Source: Pontibacter harenae (lineage in GTDB: Bacteria; Bacteroidota; Bacteroidia; Cytophagales; Hymenobacteraceae). From it: a DNA stretch of 64,000 nt. Positions 52,045 to 61,684 of this stretch are shown here, piece by piece. The notes under the pieces are model-generated. The model saw only the letters and a list, made by a program, of their open reading frames with translations, had not been told where the DNA came from and searched no databases. Position 1 is the first letter of the stretch, and the number at the start of each line of letters is the position of its first letter. A program made the position numbers and the translations under genes. The stretch lies in the NCBI RefSeq assembly GCF_020907245.1, contig NZ_JAJJWH010000015.1, forward strand, positions 1 through 64,000. Direction: 5' to 3'.

Positions 52045-52068
52045 AAATCTTAACTTTAGTCGAAGGGT

Positions 52069-54705
52069 ATGGCAAAGAACACTTACAGAAATGAGGCGGT
52101 TAATGGTGGGCGTGTAAGAAACGAAGCTCGTGGACGTAACGAACCGCGACGTGCAAATACGCCTGTGGCCGAAAAGCCGAAGAAAGCAAAGAAGAACTGG
52201 AGTTTCAAACTACCTTCGTTCAGCTTACCGTCTTTCGAGATAGGCTTCCTGAAAGACAGACGCTTTAAGCTTTTTGTTGGATTCTCGTTTCTGCTTCTTT
52301 CCTTTTTCCTAACTATCGCATTTGTATCCTATCTTTTTACAGGCCCTGCCGACCAAAGTGTAGTAGAATCTGTGGACGGTACTGGTTTGAAAGAATCGGG
52401 GCAGGAGGCAGAGAACTGGCTCGGATTATTTGGAGCCTGGGTGTCGCACCTGTTTATTTATGACTTATTGGGGTTAGGCGCCTTTTTTATTATTCCTGTT
52501 GTCTTTTTTGCTGGTACCCGCATTGTGTTCAAGCGAGTTGCCGTGTCACTTTCATATGTACTAGGCTTTTGCAGCTTTTCGATGCTTTGGCTTAGCCTGA
52601 CGCTGGGCTATGTTGTATATGCTACTGATGCTATTGATAAGCTTGGTTTTTTAGGCGGAGGTATTGGTATAGAAGCAGCTATTTGGCTGAGCAGTTTAAT
52701 CGGCTGGGGCGCTGGCCCGCTATTGGGCTTTCTGCTATTGGTGTTTATAGTTGGGTTCTTTAACATAACCAGCATGGAGTGGGGCTTTAGCAGAGCTGCA
52801 GAATCAATTCATGACGAGGAAGACCTGGAACCTTTGAGAAAACATGGCACGCTGCGCGATGTGCTGCATGCCTCTGCTAACTATAGCGTAAACCATGCCA
52901 CTGACCCAACTGCTTCGCTGGAGCCTGAAGAGGAAGAACTTGTGGAAGAGGATGATGACGAAGAAGAAGCGATTAGTCGTGCACTGGAGCTGGAACTACA
53001 GTCTATTAAACCAGAGAAGCCAGAGCCTGTCAAACCTGCAAAACCTGCTACTCCTACCTTAGAACTGGAAATTGACCAAGAGATAATAGAGGAAGAAGCT
53101 GCGGCAGAATTCGATACATCGGAGGAAGAGGAGGAGGTGCTGGACCTGCAGATAGAGCAAACGCCTGAAGAGGACGAGTTGCAAGGTATAACCACAGAAA
53201 ACTACGATCCTACCCTAGATCTAGCCCGCTACCAGTACCCGACTATTGATTTGCTGAACGACTATGGTTCAAGCAAAATTCAGATAAGTGTAGAGGAACT
53301 GAAAGCAAACTCCGATAAGATTGTCGAAACGTTGGGGCACTACAATATTGGTATTGCAAGTATTAAAGCCACTACTGGCCCAACTGTAACGCTATATGAG
53401 ATAGTGCCAGATGCAGGTGTGCGTATCTCCAAAATAAAAAACCTAGAAGATGATATTGCACTTAGCTTAGCGGCTTTGGGTATCCGTATTATCGCGCCTA
53501 TTCCTGGCAAGGGAACGATAGGTATAGAAGTGCCGAACACCAAGAAAGAAATGGTGTCCATCAAGTCTATTCTCTCTACAGAGAAGTTTATGAAAAGCGA
53601 GATGGACCTGCCAATCGCTTTCGGTAAAACTATCACCAACGAAGTTTTTATTACCGACCTTGCTAAGATGCCCCACTTGCTGATGGCAGGTGCTACAGGT
53701 CAGGGTAAGTCTGTTGGTCTGAATGCGATACTTACCTCGTTACTCTACAAGCGCCACCCTTCGCAGCTGAAGTTTGTACTCGTTGACCCTAAAAAAGTGG
53801 AATTGTCGCTTTTCAATAAAATTGAGCGACATTTCCTGGCCAAACTGCCTGATACTGAAGAAGCGATTATTACGGATACTAAGAAGGTAGTGAATACGCT
53901 GAACTCGCTGTGTATGGAGATGGATATGCGCTACGACTTGCTGAAAGATGCAGGCTGTCGTAACCTGAAAGAGTACAACCGCAAATTTGTGGAGCGTAAG
54001 CTTAATCCAAAAAAAGGGCACAAGTTTATGCCCTACATTGTACTGGTAATAGACGAGTTGGCCGACCTAATGATGACTGCTGGTAAGGAGGTGGAAACCC
54101 CTATTGCGCGTTTAGCACAGCTGGCCCGAGCCATTGGTATACACTTGGTAGTAGCTACGCAGCGTCCGTCTGTGAACGTTATTACGGGTATTATCAAAGC
54201 CAACTTCCCCGCACGTATCTCTTTTAAAGTAACTTCTAAAATTGACTCGCGCACTATTTTAGATGCTGGTGGCGCTGACCAACTGATTGGACAGGGTGAC
54301 ATGCTTTTCTCAATCGGATCAGATATCATCAGGATACAGTGCGCCTTTGTAGATACGCCTGAGGTTGATCGTATTTGTGATTTTATAGGAGAGCAGCAGG
54401 GCTATGACGATGCTTACTTACTGCCTGAGTTTGTAGGCGATGAAAGTGGCTCTGAGAAAAGTGAATTTGATCCGAGTTCTAAAGATCCTTTGTTTGAGGA
54501 AGCTGCACGTATTATTGTACAGCACCAGCAGGGAAGCACTTCATTATTGCAGCGTCGTTTAAAACTGGGCTATAACCGTGCAGGCCGCCTGATCGACCAA
54601 CTGGAGTCTGCAGGCATTGTGGGGGCGTTTGAGGGAAGCAAGGCCCGTGAAGTTTTAATTCCCGACGAATACAGTTTGGAACAGTTATTGAATACAATGC
54701 AGTAA
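52069..54705 (+). CDS. ftsK: DNA translocase FtsK/SpoIIIE
   Basis: 878 aa. Basic N-terminus (about 1-60), four membrane segments (about 67-90, 125-150, 160-185, 205-235), an acidic Glu/Pro-rich linker (about 280-370), alpha/beta motor domain (about 400-800) with Walker A GATGQGKSVGLNA and Walker B YIVLVIDELADL, then the gamma winged-helix domain (about 810-878, STSLLQRRLKLGYNRAGRLIDQLE) that reads polar DNA sequences. It pumps DNA at the septum and activates XerCD; xerD is at 46893. Followed 24 bases later by lolA. Confidence 0.97.
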   Translation: MAKNTYRNEAVNGGRVRNEARGRNEPRRANTPVAEKPKKAKKNWSFKLPSFSLPSFEIGFLKDRRFKLFVGFSFLLLSFFLTIAFVSYLFTGPADQSVVESVDGTGLKESGQEAENWLGLFGAWVSHLFIYDLLGLGAFFIIPVVFFAGTRIVFKRVAVSLSYVLGFCSFSMLWLSLTLGYVVYATDAIDKLGFLGGGIGIEAAIWLSSLIGWGAGPLLGFLLLVFIVGFFNITSMEWGFSRAAESIHDEEDLEPLRKHGTLRDVLHASANYSVNHATDPTASLEPEEEELVEEDDDEEEAISRALELELQSIKPEKPEPVKPAKPATPTLELEIDQEIIEEEAAAEFDTSEEEEEVLDLQIEQTPEEDELQGITTENYDPTLDLARYQYPTIDLLNDYGSSKIQISVEELKANSDKIVETLGHYNIGIASIKATTGPTVTLYEIVPDAGVRISKIKNLEDDIALSLAALGIRIIAPIPGKGTIGIEVPNTKKEMVSIKSILSTEKFMKSEMDLPIAFGKTITNEVFITDLAKMPHLLMAGATGQGKSVGLNAILTSLLYKRHPSQLKFVLVDPKKVELSLFNKIERHFLAKLPDTEEAIITDTKKVVNTLNSLCMEMDMRYDLLKDAGCRNLKEYNRKFVERKLNPKKGHKFMPYIVLVIDELADLMMTAGKEVETPIARLAQLARAIGIHLVVATQRPSVNVITGIIKANFPARISFKVTSKIDSRTILDAGGADQLIGQGDMLFSIGSDIIRIQCAFVDTPEVDRICDFIGEQQGYDDAYLLPEFVGDESGSEKSEFDPSSKDPLFEEAARIIVQHQQGSTSLLQRRLKLGYNRAGRLIDQLESAGIVGAFEGSKAREVLIPDEYSLEQLLNTMQ

Positions 54706-54729
54706 GAAGTTTTTATTTAAAATATCAAC

Positions 54730-55374
54730 ATGAAAAAAGTACTTACCCTCTTACTGATGGCTTTGCTATTTGTGAACATCGCAAACGCACAGCAGGACCC
54801 ACAGGCAACCAAAATTCTGAACCAGATGAGCCAGAAGTATAAAACCATGAAAGGTTTTAAGGCAAATTTTGTGCAGACGCTGGAAAATTCATCAGCTAAG
54901 GTGAAAGAGACCATGGAAGGCGATATACTGGTAAGCGGGCCTAAATACCGTTTAGAAGTTAGTGGCCAGGAAATTATTAACGACGGCAAACTGATGTGGA
55001 CCTACCTAAAGGATGCCAACGAAGTAACGATAACCGAAAACGATGCTGAGGCAGAGGCTATGTCGCCGAGCAAGATTTTCGATATGTATAAAAAAGGCTA
55101 CAAGTACGCTTATGCTGGTACCGAAACAAACGGTGGCGAAAAGGTAGATGTGGTGGAACTGTCCCCTGAAGACCGTAGCAACCCGATCTTTAAAGTGCGC
55201 CTGTACATCAGCCAGAAAGACAAAACTCTTAAGAGCTGGCAGATGTTTCGTAGCAACGGTAACCGCTATACCTACAGCATCAAGAATTTTCAGGCAAATC
55301 CAACCCTTGCCGCCGATAGCTTTACTTTTAACAAAGCAAAGTATAAAGGTGTTGAAGTGGTAGATTTGAGATAA
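54730..55374 (+). CDS. lolA: Outer membrane lipoprotein carrier protein LolA
   Basis: 214 aa. Signal peptide VLTLLLMALLFVNIANAQQ (cleavage near 20). LolA-type half-barrel features: MKGFKANFVQTLENSSAKVKETMEGDIL, PKYRLEVSGQEIINDGKLMWTYLKDANEVTI, and VVELSPEDRSNPIFKVRLYI. It shuttles lipoproteins across the periplasm. Its place directly after ftsK is a gene order seen elsewhere in Bacteroidota. A strong hairpin ends the unit. Confidence 0.93.
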   Translation: MKKVLTLLLMALLFVNIANAQQDPQATKILNQMSQKYKTMKGFKANFVQTLENSSAKVKETMEGDILVSGPKYRLEVSGQEIINDGKLMWTYLKDANEVTITENDAEAEAMSPSKIFDMYKKGYKYAYAGTETNGGEKVDVVELSPEDRSNPIFKVRLYISQKDKTLKSWQMFRSNGNRYTYSIKNFQANPTLAADSFTFNKAKYKGVEVVDLR

Positions 55375-55390
55375 TATTTAAAACTTAGAC

Positions 55391-55424
55391 AAAAGCGGCT
55401 GTTCTGATAGGAGCAGCCGCTTTT
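55391..55424 (+). terminator. Terminator after lolA
   Basis: Fourteen-base stem (AAAAGCGGCTGTTC with GAGCAGCCGCTTTT, one G-T pair), 6-base loop, then TGCTTTTT. Confidence 0.9.
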
Positions 55425-55564
55425 GCTTTTTAAAGCCCACGTTAAATTCTTTTTCCAAGAAGAAAACCCTTGAGTTGTTGAGTATCATTGTGGGGCTGAT
55501 TTCGTTTAAAAACCTTAAGCGCGGCAAAAGCTGCTTATCAACAAAAAATATGATATTGTAAATT

Positions 55565-56650
55565 ATGCCAAAGGAAGATGCTATTGTAAAAGGGCTTGTG
55601 CCGCAAATAAGTGCTAAAGACAAGAGCCAGCTTTCAAAGTTGCAGCGGCAGTTTAACAACAAGATCGATAAAATAAACAAGCTGAAACAAAAGTTAGTAG
55701 AGCGGCAGAAGGTACTGGACCACGCGCAGGCAAGGGTACAGGAGGAGATTCGTCCGCTAATAATGCAGCTTGTGGACGGGCGGGTTAAAATGGTGAAGCT
55801 GCTGGACAGATCGTACGACAAGTCTCTTTTCAAGAAAAGGGAAAGAGATAAGATTGCCATGCTTATCGAAGATTTGTCTTATACCTTGATTGAGGCTTAC
55901 GGGGTGGAGGAACTGATTGAACTGCACGATAAATATGCTGATGTCTCTTATGAAGATGCTGCCAGACAGGCTGAAGAGGAGTCGAGAGAGATAACGGAGG
56001 ATATGTTACGAAATGTTTTTGGGCTGGATATAGAGCTGGACGAAAACAGTAGCTTTGATGATCTGCAGAGCCAGATGGAGCAGCAGTTCGATGAGAGGGA
56101 GAAGGAACAAGAGAAAAAGCAATCAGCACGAAAAAAAACAGCGACTCAGCTGGCAAAAGAGGAGAAGATGAAGGCGGAGATGGAGAACATCAGCAAAGCC
56201 AGCCGCCGTGTGTATACTGAACTAGCTAAAATGCTGCACCCTGACAGGGAGAAAGATGAGGCCGCGAGAGTCTGGAAAGAGGAAGCCATGAAAAAGGTAA
56301 CACAGGCTTACAAGCAGGACGATTTTTTTGAGTTACTACGGCTGCAGATGGAGTACATGGAAAATCAGGATCAGAACCTGGACCAACTTTCGGAACAACA
56401 GCTGAAATATTACCTGAAAATTCTGAACGAGCAGGCAAAGGATTTAGAGGATGAGGATTACGAATTCAACTTCAGCCCTGATGCTGACTTCTATCGTCAG
56501 TACTGCGGCACCCCAAAGCAAATGGATCAGAAGTTCGGTACTGCTAGAAACGAGTTGAAGAAACAGCTTACGCAGCTAAAGCAGGATATACAAAACTTTG
56601 AAGATCCTGCTTATCTCAGGGCATTTTTGAAGGAATTTCGGTTCAGATAA
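55565..56650 (+). CDS. J-domain-like cytoplasmic coiled-coil protein
   Basis: 361 aa, extremely rich in Lys, Glu and Gln, with coiled-coil predicted over about 15-75 and 130-210. Around 205-270 there is a J-domain-like segment: RRVYTELAKMLHPDREKDE with the HPD tripeptide at 225-227, followed by KKVTQAYKQDDFFELLRLQMEY. No zinc-finger or C-terminal substrate domains of DnaJ are present. It would bring an Hsp70 to some target; role unknown. Stands alone between lolA and pyrF. Confidence 0.75.
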   Translation: MPKEDAIVKGLVPQISAKDKSQLSKLQRQFNNKIDKINKLKQKLVERQKVLDHAQARVQEEIRPLIMQLVDGRVKMVKLLDRSYDKSLFKKRERDKIAMLIEDLSYTLIEAYGVEELIELHDKYADVSYEDAARQAEEESREITEDMLRNVFGLDIELDENSSFDDLQSQMEQQFDEREKEQEKKQSARKKTATQLAKEEKMKAEMENISKASRRVYTELAKMLHPDREKDEAARVWKEEAMKKVTQAYKQDDFFELLRLQMEYMENQDQNLDQLSEQQLKYYLKILNEQAKDLEDEDYEFNFSPDADFYRQYCGTPKQMDQKFGTARNELKKQLTQLKQDIQNFEDPAYLRAFLKEFRFR

Positions 56651-56798
56651 TCTACCTGGTTCTTCACAGCAAAGGAAATAAGATAAATTATTGCCAGTGC
56701 GGTAAGCAGCTGTGGCAGGCAAGCAGCAGAAAGAGCAAATATAATTTCACAGGCTGTCTCATATTTATACTTTTGTAGTTCAAAATCCCTGACACCCC

Positions 56799-57623
56799 AT
56801 GACAAGAGAGCACCTGTTCAAACAAATCCTGAAAAAGAAGTCGTACCTATGCATCGGCCTCGATACCGATCCCAAGAAGTTGCCGCAACATCTGCTGGAT
56901 TTTGAAGATCCTGTTTTTGAGTTTAACCGCCAGATAGTAGAGGCAACCGCCGATTTGTGTGTAGCATATAAGCCAAACATTGCTTTTTATGAGGCACAGG
57001 GGCCAAAAGGTTGGATAAGCCTGGAGAAAACGCTGCAGGTAATACCTGAAGAAATTTTCACCATTGCGGATGCCAAACGGGGCGATATCGGGAATACTTC
57101 CGAACTGTACGCCCGTGCTTTTTTCGAAACGATGAATTTCGATTCTGTAACCGTTGCGCCTTATATGGGAGCAGATTCAGTGAAGCCTTTCCTGGTGCAG
57201 GGCGGCAAATGGGTGATTTTGCTGGCCTTAACTTCTAACCAGGGTAGCCAAGATTTCCAAATGCTGAAGCTGGCCGACGGCAACGAGGAGTACTTGTTTG
57301 AGCAAGTCCTGCGCGAAAGCGCGAATTGGGCAAGTGCTGGACAAATGATGTACGTAGTAGGTGCCACACAGGCAGAGTATGTGCAGCGGGTGCGGGCTAT
57401 TGTGCCAGACCACTTTCTGCTTGTGCCAGGAGTAGGCGCACAAGGCGGTAGTCTGGAAGAAATCTCCAGGCTCGGCATGAACCAGCAATGCGGCCTGCTT
57501 GTGAACTCCTCCCGTGCTATTATCTACGCTTCTTCAGGTGAAGATTTTGCTGAGAAAGCCAGAGAAGCAGCTTTGGAAGTACAGCAGGAGATGGAGGCGC
57601 TGCTAGAGCAGTTGTTGGGGTAG
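56799..57623 (+). CDS. pyrF: Orotidine 5'-phosphate decarboxylase
   Basis: 274 aa, the longer 'type 2' OMP decarboxylase common in Bacteroidota. Catalytic [19 protein letters not shown] (DAKxxDI motif), and the start [13 protein letters not shown]. Late motifs [15 protein letters not shown] and [10 protein letters not shown] bind the phosphate. It performs the last step of UMP synthesis, after the pyrD product has been phosphoribosylated. No other pyr gene is adjacent. Confidence 0.95.
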   Translation: MTREHLFKQILKKKSYLCIGLDTDPKKLPQHLLDFEDPVFEFNRQIVEATADLCVAYKPNIAFYEAQGPKGWISLEKTLQVIPEEIFTIADAKRGDIGNTSELYARAFFETMNFDSVTVAPYMGADSVKPFLVQGGKWVILLALTSNQGSQDFQMLKLADGNEEYLFEQVLRESANWASAGQMMYVVGATQAEYVQRVRAIVPDHFLLVPGVGAQGGSLEEISRLGMNQQCGLLVNSSRAIIYASSGEDFAEKAREAALEVQQEMEALLEQLLG

Positions 57624-57723
57624 GAAGCTTTTTTCTTATCCTGGTTAATTCTCTTGTAAAACTGCCTTTTGTAAGGGAATATTTAACTCTTCAGCATCAC
57701 TGCTGCATATTAAATGCTAACAA

Positions 57724-58191
57724 ATGAACAATAATGATATTCTACGCCGCATTCGCTATGCTTTTGATTATAACGATGTAATAATGATAGAGCTGTTCGG
57801 CTCAGGAGGGATGCAGGTAACGCGTGAAGAAGTTAGCGCCTGGCTCAAGAAAGAAGAGGACCCTGAGTACAAAGAACTGGGAGACGAGCACCTGGCGGCT
57901 TTTCTGAATGGCTTAATCAACGAGAAGCGTGGTAAAAAGGAAGGACCACAGCCTGAGCCAGAGAAGCAATTGAACAATAACATTATCCTGCGGAAGCTAA
58001 AGATAGCACTGAACCTGAAGGACGAGGACATGCTGGATATCCTACTCCTGGCAAACTTCAGGCTTAGTAAGCACGAGTTAAGCGCCTTTTTCCGCAACCC
58101 AAGCCAGAGTCAGTATCGTCCGCTTAAGGACCAGATTCTGCGCAATTTTTTGCATGGCATGGAAATTAAGTATAGGAACAAAAAAGGTTAA
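57724..58191 (+). CDS. DUF1456 (YehS-like) protein
   Basis: 155 aa made of two repeats of the same roughly 70-residue unit: NNDILRRIRYAFDYNDVIMIELF (first) and NNNIILRKLKIALNLKDEDMLDIL (second), each followed by LSxxELSAFxRxPxxxxYxPL. This duplicated layout is the DUF1456 signature. Small helical protein without assigned function; a DNA- or RNA-related role has been guessed for the family. Monocistronic in appearance, 100 bases after pyrF. Confidence 0.9.
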   Translation: MNNNDILRRIRYAFDYNDVIMIELFGSGGMQVTREEVSAWLKKEEDPEYKELGDEHLAAFLNGLINEKRGKKEGPQPEPEKQLNNNIILRKLKIALNLKDEDMLDILLLANFRLSKHELSAFFRNPSQSQYRPLKDQILRNFLHGMEIKYRNKKG

Positions 58192-58283
58192 GCTAAGCCT
58201 TTATAAAGTATAAGTGCCTGTTCCGTAGCTGTTATAGTTGATTTTGTTCCGCACTTTCTGCATCTTGTAGGATAAAATACCCC

Positions 58284-59570
58284 ATGAAAGAAGCTTTCCT
58301 ACACTACATCTGGCAGCACCAGTACTTCGAGAAAACGGAGCTGATGACGGTGGAGGGGGAGCAACTGCAGGTGTTGAAAACAGGCTTTTACCATACCAAT
58401 GCTGGTCCAGATTTCAAGGAAGCACTGATAAAAATTGGAGACGTGGAGTGGTCGGGGAGTGTGGAGGTGCACCTAAAAGCATCGGATTGGCAGCGGCACC
58501 AGCACCAAACAGACCAGAAGTATAATCAGGTGGTGCTGCACGTGGTGTGGGAGGCAGATCAGGAGATTCTGCGAACAGATGGCACCGCTATACCTACTTT
58601 AGAACTCAAGAACCGTGTGGAGCCAATTATGCTGCTGCGTTACGAAAAGCTGCAACAGGCTATTAGTACCATTCCTTGCGCCAGTTTCTGGCCTACTGTA
58701 CCCGACATTACAAAGACCATGATGCTGGAACGTGCCCTGACGGAGCGTCTGGAGCTAAAAGGGGAGGAGGTGTGGGAGATATTCAGCAACTACGGCAACG
58801 ACTGGGAACAAACCACCTATGCTATACTTTGCAGAAGCTTCGGTTTTAAGATAAACCAACAGGCTTTTGAGATGCTGGCGAAGGTGCTGCCGTGGCAGGT
58901 GGTGCGGAGGCACCAGCATAACCTACTACAATTAGAGGCGCTGCTATTTGGACAAGCTGGTTTTCTGGAGGAGGTGCAGGATGAGTATGGGCAGCAACTG
59001 CAGAAAGAGTATGTTTTTCTAAGCCATAAGTACAAATTAAAGCCTATGCAGCGGCACCAATGGAATTTCCTGCGGATGCGGCCTGCCAATTTCCCGACTG
59101 TACGGCTAAGCCAACTGGCAGTGGTACTGGCACAGCACCAGCATTTATTTACCATGTTACTGGAAGGGCAAACTATAAAGCAATATGAAAGTTTGTTTAT
59201 AGTACCTGTGTCTGCTTACTGGCAGCAGCATTATAATTTTGGCAAATCATTAAAAACAACGCAAAAAAGCATCGGGAAGAGCAGTGTGCAGAACCTTATC
59301 ATTAATGCGGTGGTGCCTTTGCTAGCGGCTTATGCACAGTATAGCCAGAACCGCAATTATTTAGAAAAAGCGATAGCTCTGCTGGAGAAAGTGAAGGAAG
59401 CGTCAAACAGCATCACGCGCCATTATGAGGAACTAGGTTGGCAAGCCAAAACTGCTGCTGATAACCAAGCAGCGCTGGGGCTTTATAAATTATACTGCGG
59501 GCCCGTAAATTGCCTGCGCTGCGCCATCGGCAATAAAATCCTGAAACAAAGCCCGCTCCGCATCTCGTGA
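58284..59570 (+). CDS. DUF2851 family protein
   Basis: 428 aa. Start KEAFLHYIWQHQYFEKTELMT, then FYHTNAGPDFKEALIKIGDVEWSGSVEVHLKASDW, the highly conserved N-terminal core of DUF2851 with a likely nuclease-like acidic/His cluster (NAGPDF, GSVEVH). The C-terminus contains four Cys in CGPVNCLRCAIG, suggestive of a metal site. No function is established, though a restriction-endonuclease-like fold has been suggested from the E-x-H/DW pattern (inference). The stop overlaps the GTG of the next gene (GTGA). Confidence 0.88.
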   Translation: MKEAFLHYIWQHQYFEKTELMTVEGEQLQVLKTGFYHTNAGPDFKEALIKIGDVEWSGSVEVHLKASDWQRHQHQTDQKYNQVVLHVVWEADQEILRTDGTAIPTLELKNRVEPIMLLRYEKLQQAISTIPCASFWPTVPDITKTMMLERALTERLELKGEEVWEIFSNYGNDWEQTTYAILCRSFGFKINQQAFEMLAKVLPWQVVRRHQHNLLQLEALLFGQAGFLEEVQDEYGQQLQKEYVFLSHKYKLKPMQRHQWNFLRMRPANFPTVRLSQLAVVLAQHQHLFTMLLEGQTIKQYESLFIVPVSAYWQQHYNFGKSLKTTQKSIGKSSVQNLIINAVVPLLAAYAQYSQNRNYLEKAIALLEKVKEASNSITRHYEELGWQAKTAADNQAALGLYKLYCGPVNCLRCAIGNKILKQSPLRIS

Positions 59571-60862
59571 ATCTGCTGGTATACTTACTAAACATATTAA
59601 TGCTGGGGGGGCTAGTGTGGTGGCTGCGGAAACAGAACTGGGCAGAGGAACTTCGGCCTTACTTTTTTCCTGCGTTGCTGCTAAAGCTGCTTTGTGGCGT
59701 GCTGCTGGGGCTGCTGTACTTTAAGTATTACGGTGGAGGTGATACAATCGCGTATTTTAAGGGTGCCCTAAAACTATCAGCTTATGCAAAACAAAACTTT
59801 GCTGGCTATACACGGTTACTGTTCCTGAATGAATTTGAAAGTGATACTTTTAAAGCCACCATTCCCTTTTCAACTTATCCATCTTTCTCCAATTCTTTTT
59901 TCACTATCAAGATTATTAGTGTGCTGAACCTGATAACAGGCAGCTCCTATTATTTGAATGGTCTGTACCTTTCGCTTTTCAGCTTTTGGGGAGCGGCAAA
60001 GCTGGCTGCCACACTAATAAAGCTGTTCCCAAAGTATAAAGTGGCGGCCATAGCAGCTTTCTTATTCTTTCCGTCGGTAATTTTTTGGACTTCAGGTTTA
60101 TCCAAAGATTCTCTGATGTTTGGGAGTATGTGCTGGGTAGTTGCTTTTGCTCTTACTGTGCCACAGCGTGTAAACTGGACTGCTTCGTCTCTTGCCCTAC
60201 TAATGTTGTGGATCTTTTATAAGATAAAATTTTTCTTTGCGTTTATCGTGCTGCCCTTGCTTGTGCTCTATGTGCTGGTGAAAGTGTTAGCAAGGTCAAT
60301 TCCTTTATTTCAGCAGCGTAGGGTGCAGTTGCTGGCTTTAACTGTGGCTCTTATAGTAGCAGGCATAGCCGCCATACCTGTTTTTCAAATTTATAGAGAC
60401 GGTTTTCTGTACGAAAACATTGTGCAGAACTATAACGATATCTTAGCGCTTTCAGAGGGCAAACCAACCATAAACCTACAAATAGAGCCTACACCACAAA
60501 GCATTATCAGAAATGCGCCAGAGGCCTTATTAAGCGCTATTTATAGGCCATTTATCTGGGAAGTTGATAACATGCTTTACTGGGCTGTTGCCGCTGAGAA
60601 TGTGCTGTTAGCTATATTATCTGTTATGGGAGTTATAGGAGTTGTACGAGGTAAGTTTAAAGTAGAGGTGGAGCACGTTACACTACTAGCTTTGGTGCTT
60701 GTGGTTGGTGCTATCTGCGGACTTACTACGCCTAATTTCGGCTCTCTTAGCAGGTATCGGGTGGCTTTTCTACCATTCCTGGTTTACCTGTTGCTGCAGG
60801 GTCATTACAGCAACCTTCTGTTGACAAAACTGAAAATGTTAGGCAGCAGGAGAAGTTTTTAA
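59567..60862 (+). CDS. Polytopic membrane protein of unknown function
   Basis: 431 aa from a GTG that overlaps the upstream TGA. About ten hydrophobic segments, with a larger polar region after the first two (YYGGGDTIAYFKGALKLSAYAKQ) that contains an Asp in an ...GGGDT... loop. This organisation (Asp in the first loop, many helices) resembles GT-C-type glycosyltransferases or O-antigen-like polymerases; the resemblance is structural only. The next gene encodes a NeuD/PglD-like beta-helix protein, also consistent with a glycan role. Confidence 0.7.
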   Translation: MNLLVYLLNILMLGGLVWWLRKQNWAEELRPYFFPALLLKLLCGVLLGLLYFKYYGGGDTIAYFKGALKLSAYAKQNFAGYTRLLFLNEFESDTFKATIPFSTYPSFSNSFFTIKIISVLNLITGSSYYLNGLYLSLFSFWGAAKLAATLIKLFPKYKVAAIAAFLFFPSVIFWTSGLSKDSLMFGSMCWVVAFALTVPQRVNWTASSLALLMLWIFYKIKFFFAFIVLPLLVLYVLVKVLARSIPLFQQRRVQLLALTVALIVAGIAAIPVFQIYRDGFLYENIVQNYNDILALSEGKPTINLQIEPTPQSIIRNAPEALLSAIYRPFIWEVDNMLYWAVAAENVLLAILSVMGVIGVVRGKFKVEVEHVTLLALVLVVGAICGLTTPNFGSLSRYRVAFLPFLVYLLLQGHYSNLLLTKLKMLGSRRSF

Positions 60863-60879
60863 TCTACTGTGCTTCTTCG

Positions 60880-60887
60880 TACCTTTG
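60880..60887 (+). promoter_or_regulatory. Candidate -7 box of the NeuD/PglD-like gene
   Basis: TACCTTTG, exact TAnnTTTG match, 19 bases before the ATG at 60907. A T-run (60856-60860) sits at the -33 position. Confidence 0.55.
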
Positions 60888-60906
60888 CACCCAAATTAGA
60901 TAGGCT

Positions 60907-61545
60907 ATGCAAAATCCCGTAATTATACTTGGTGCTCAAAATTTAGGTACTGCCGCGTTAGATATTTTCTATAGCAATAGTGTTGTTGTGTACTGCTTTC
61001 TCGATGATAGCAAGAACCTACAGCAGCAGGAAATCAATAACGTGTCGGTAATGAGCAGCACCGAAGACAGCGAATTTTTAAAGCTGATAGGCAAGAAGTG
61101 CGATGTGTTTGTGGCAGTTGAAGGAACTCCAGAACGCAAGTCGCTGGTTAAAATGCTGAAGGAGGAGTACAAAGTGGTTCCTGTAAATGCTATTCACCGT
61201 TTTAGCTCAGTATCAGAGTTTGCATGGCTAGGACATGGAAATATGATAGCGGCAGGTGCTGTGGTAAATAACAATGCGAAAGTTGGCGACAACTGCCTGA
61301 TACAATCCAGAGCCGTGGTAGATACTAATGCGCAAATCGGCGACTACGCTCAAATTGGGGCGGGTGCCATCATTAATTCTGAAGCTGTAATTGAAGAAGG
61401 TGCTTTTATAGGAACTGGTGCCGTAGTGGTGTCTGGTGTAAAGGTCGGCAAAAATGCCCGTGTAGGCGCTGGCTCTGTGGTAGTAGCCGATGTGCCTGCC
61501 AAAGCAACTGTTTTCGGAAACCCAGCGGCAGCCATAAAAAGTTAG
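60907..61545 (+). CDS. NeuD/PglD-like left-handed beta-helix protein lacking the catalytic His
   Basis: 212 aa. N-terminal Rossmann-like PglD-N domain (about 1-90, PVIILGAQNLGTAALDIF), then hexapeptide repeats (about 100-212) ending in VFGNPAAAIK. In PglD/NeuD acetyltransferases the catalytic His lies in a VxHDxxIGD repeat; here the corresponding repeat reads VDTNAQIGD (Asp139-Thr140), so the His is replaced by Thr. Either it uses another residue, or it binds a sugar nucleotide without acetylating it. Neighbour of an uncharacterised membrane protein. Confidence 0.8.
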   Translation: MQNPVIILGAQNLGTAALDIFYSNSVVVYCFLDDSKNLQQQEINNVSVMSSTEDSEFLKLIGKKCDVFVAVEGTPERKSLVKMLKEEYKVVPVNAIHRFSSVSEFAWLGHGNMIAAGAVVNNNAKVGDNCLIQSRAVVDTNAQIGDYAQIGAGAIINSEAVIEEGAFIGTGAVVVSGVKVGKNARVGAGSVVVADVPAKATVFGNPAAAIKS

Positions 61546-61684
61546 AAAATTAGAAATTTAGTAGGTTAGAAAGTTGTTCTAAGTCAGAACCTAGAACATT
61601 GCTTAGCACTGTAGCATCTAACTTTTTCAAAATTAAGAGATAATCAACAATTAAATTTTAACACTAAGCTGAAACTTAGCAGTT

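Larger units (their letters stand above)
51628..52068. other. Intergenic region upstream of ftsK with a MITE-like inverted pair
   Basis: No gene. Two oppositely oriented copies of a hairpin repeat (51684-51711 and 51769-51795) enclose about 57 bases. Near the right end is a TAAATTTG -7-like box for ftsK. Confidence 0.5.
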
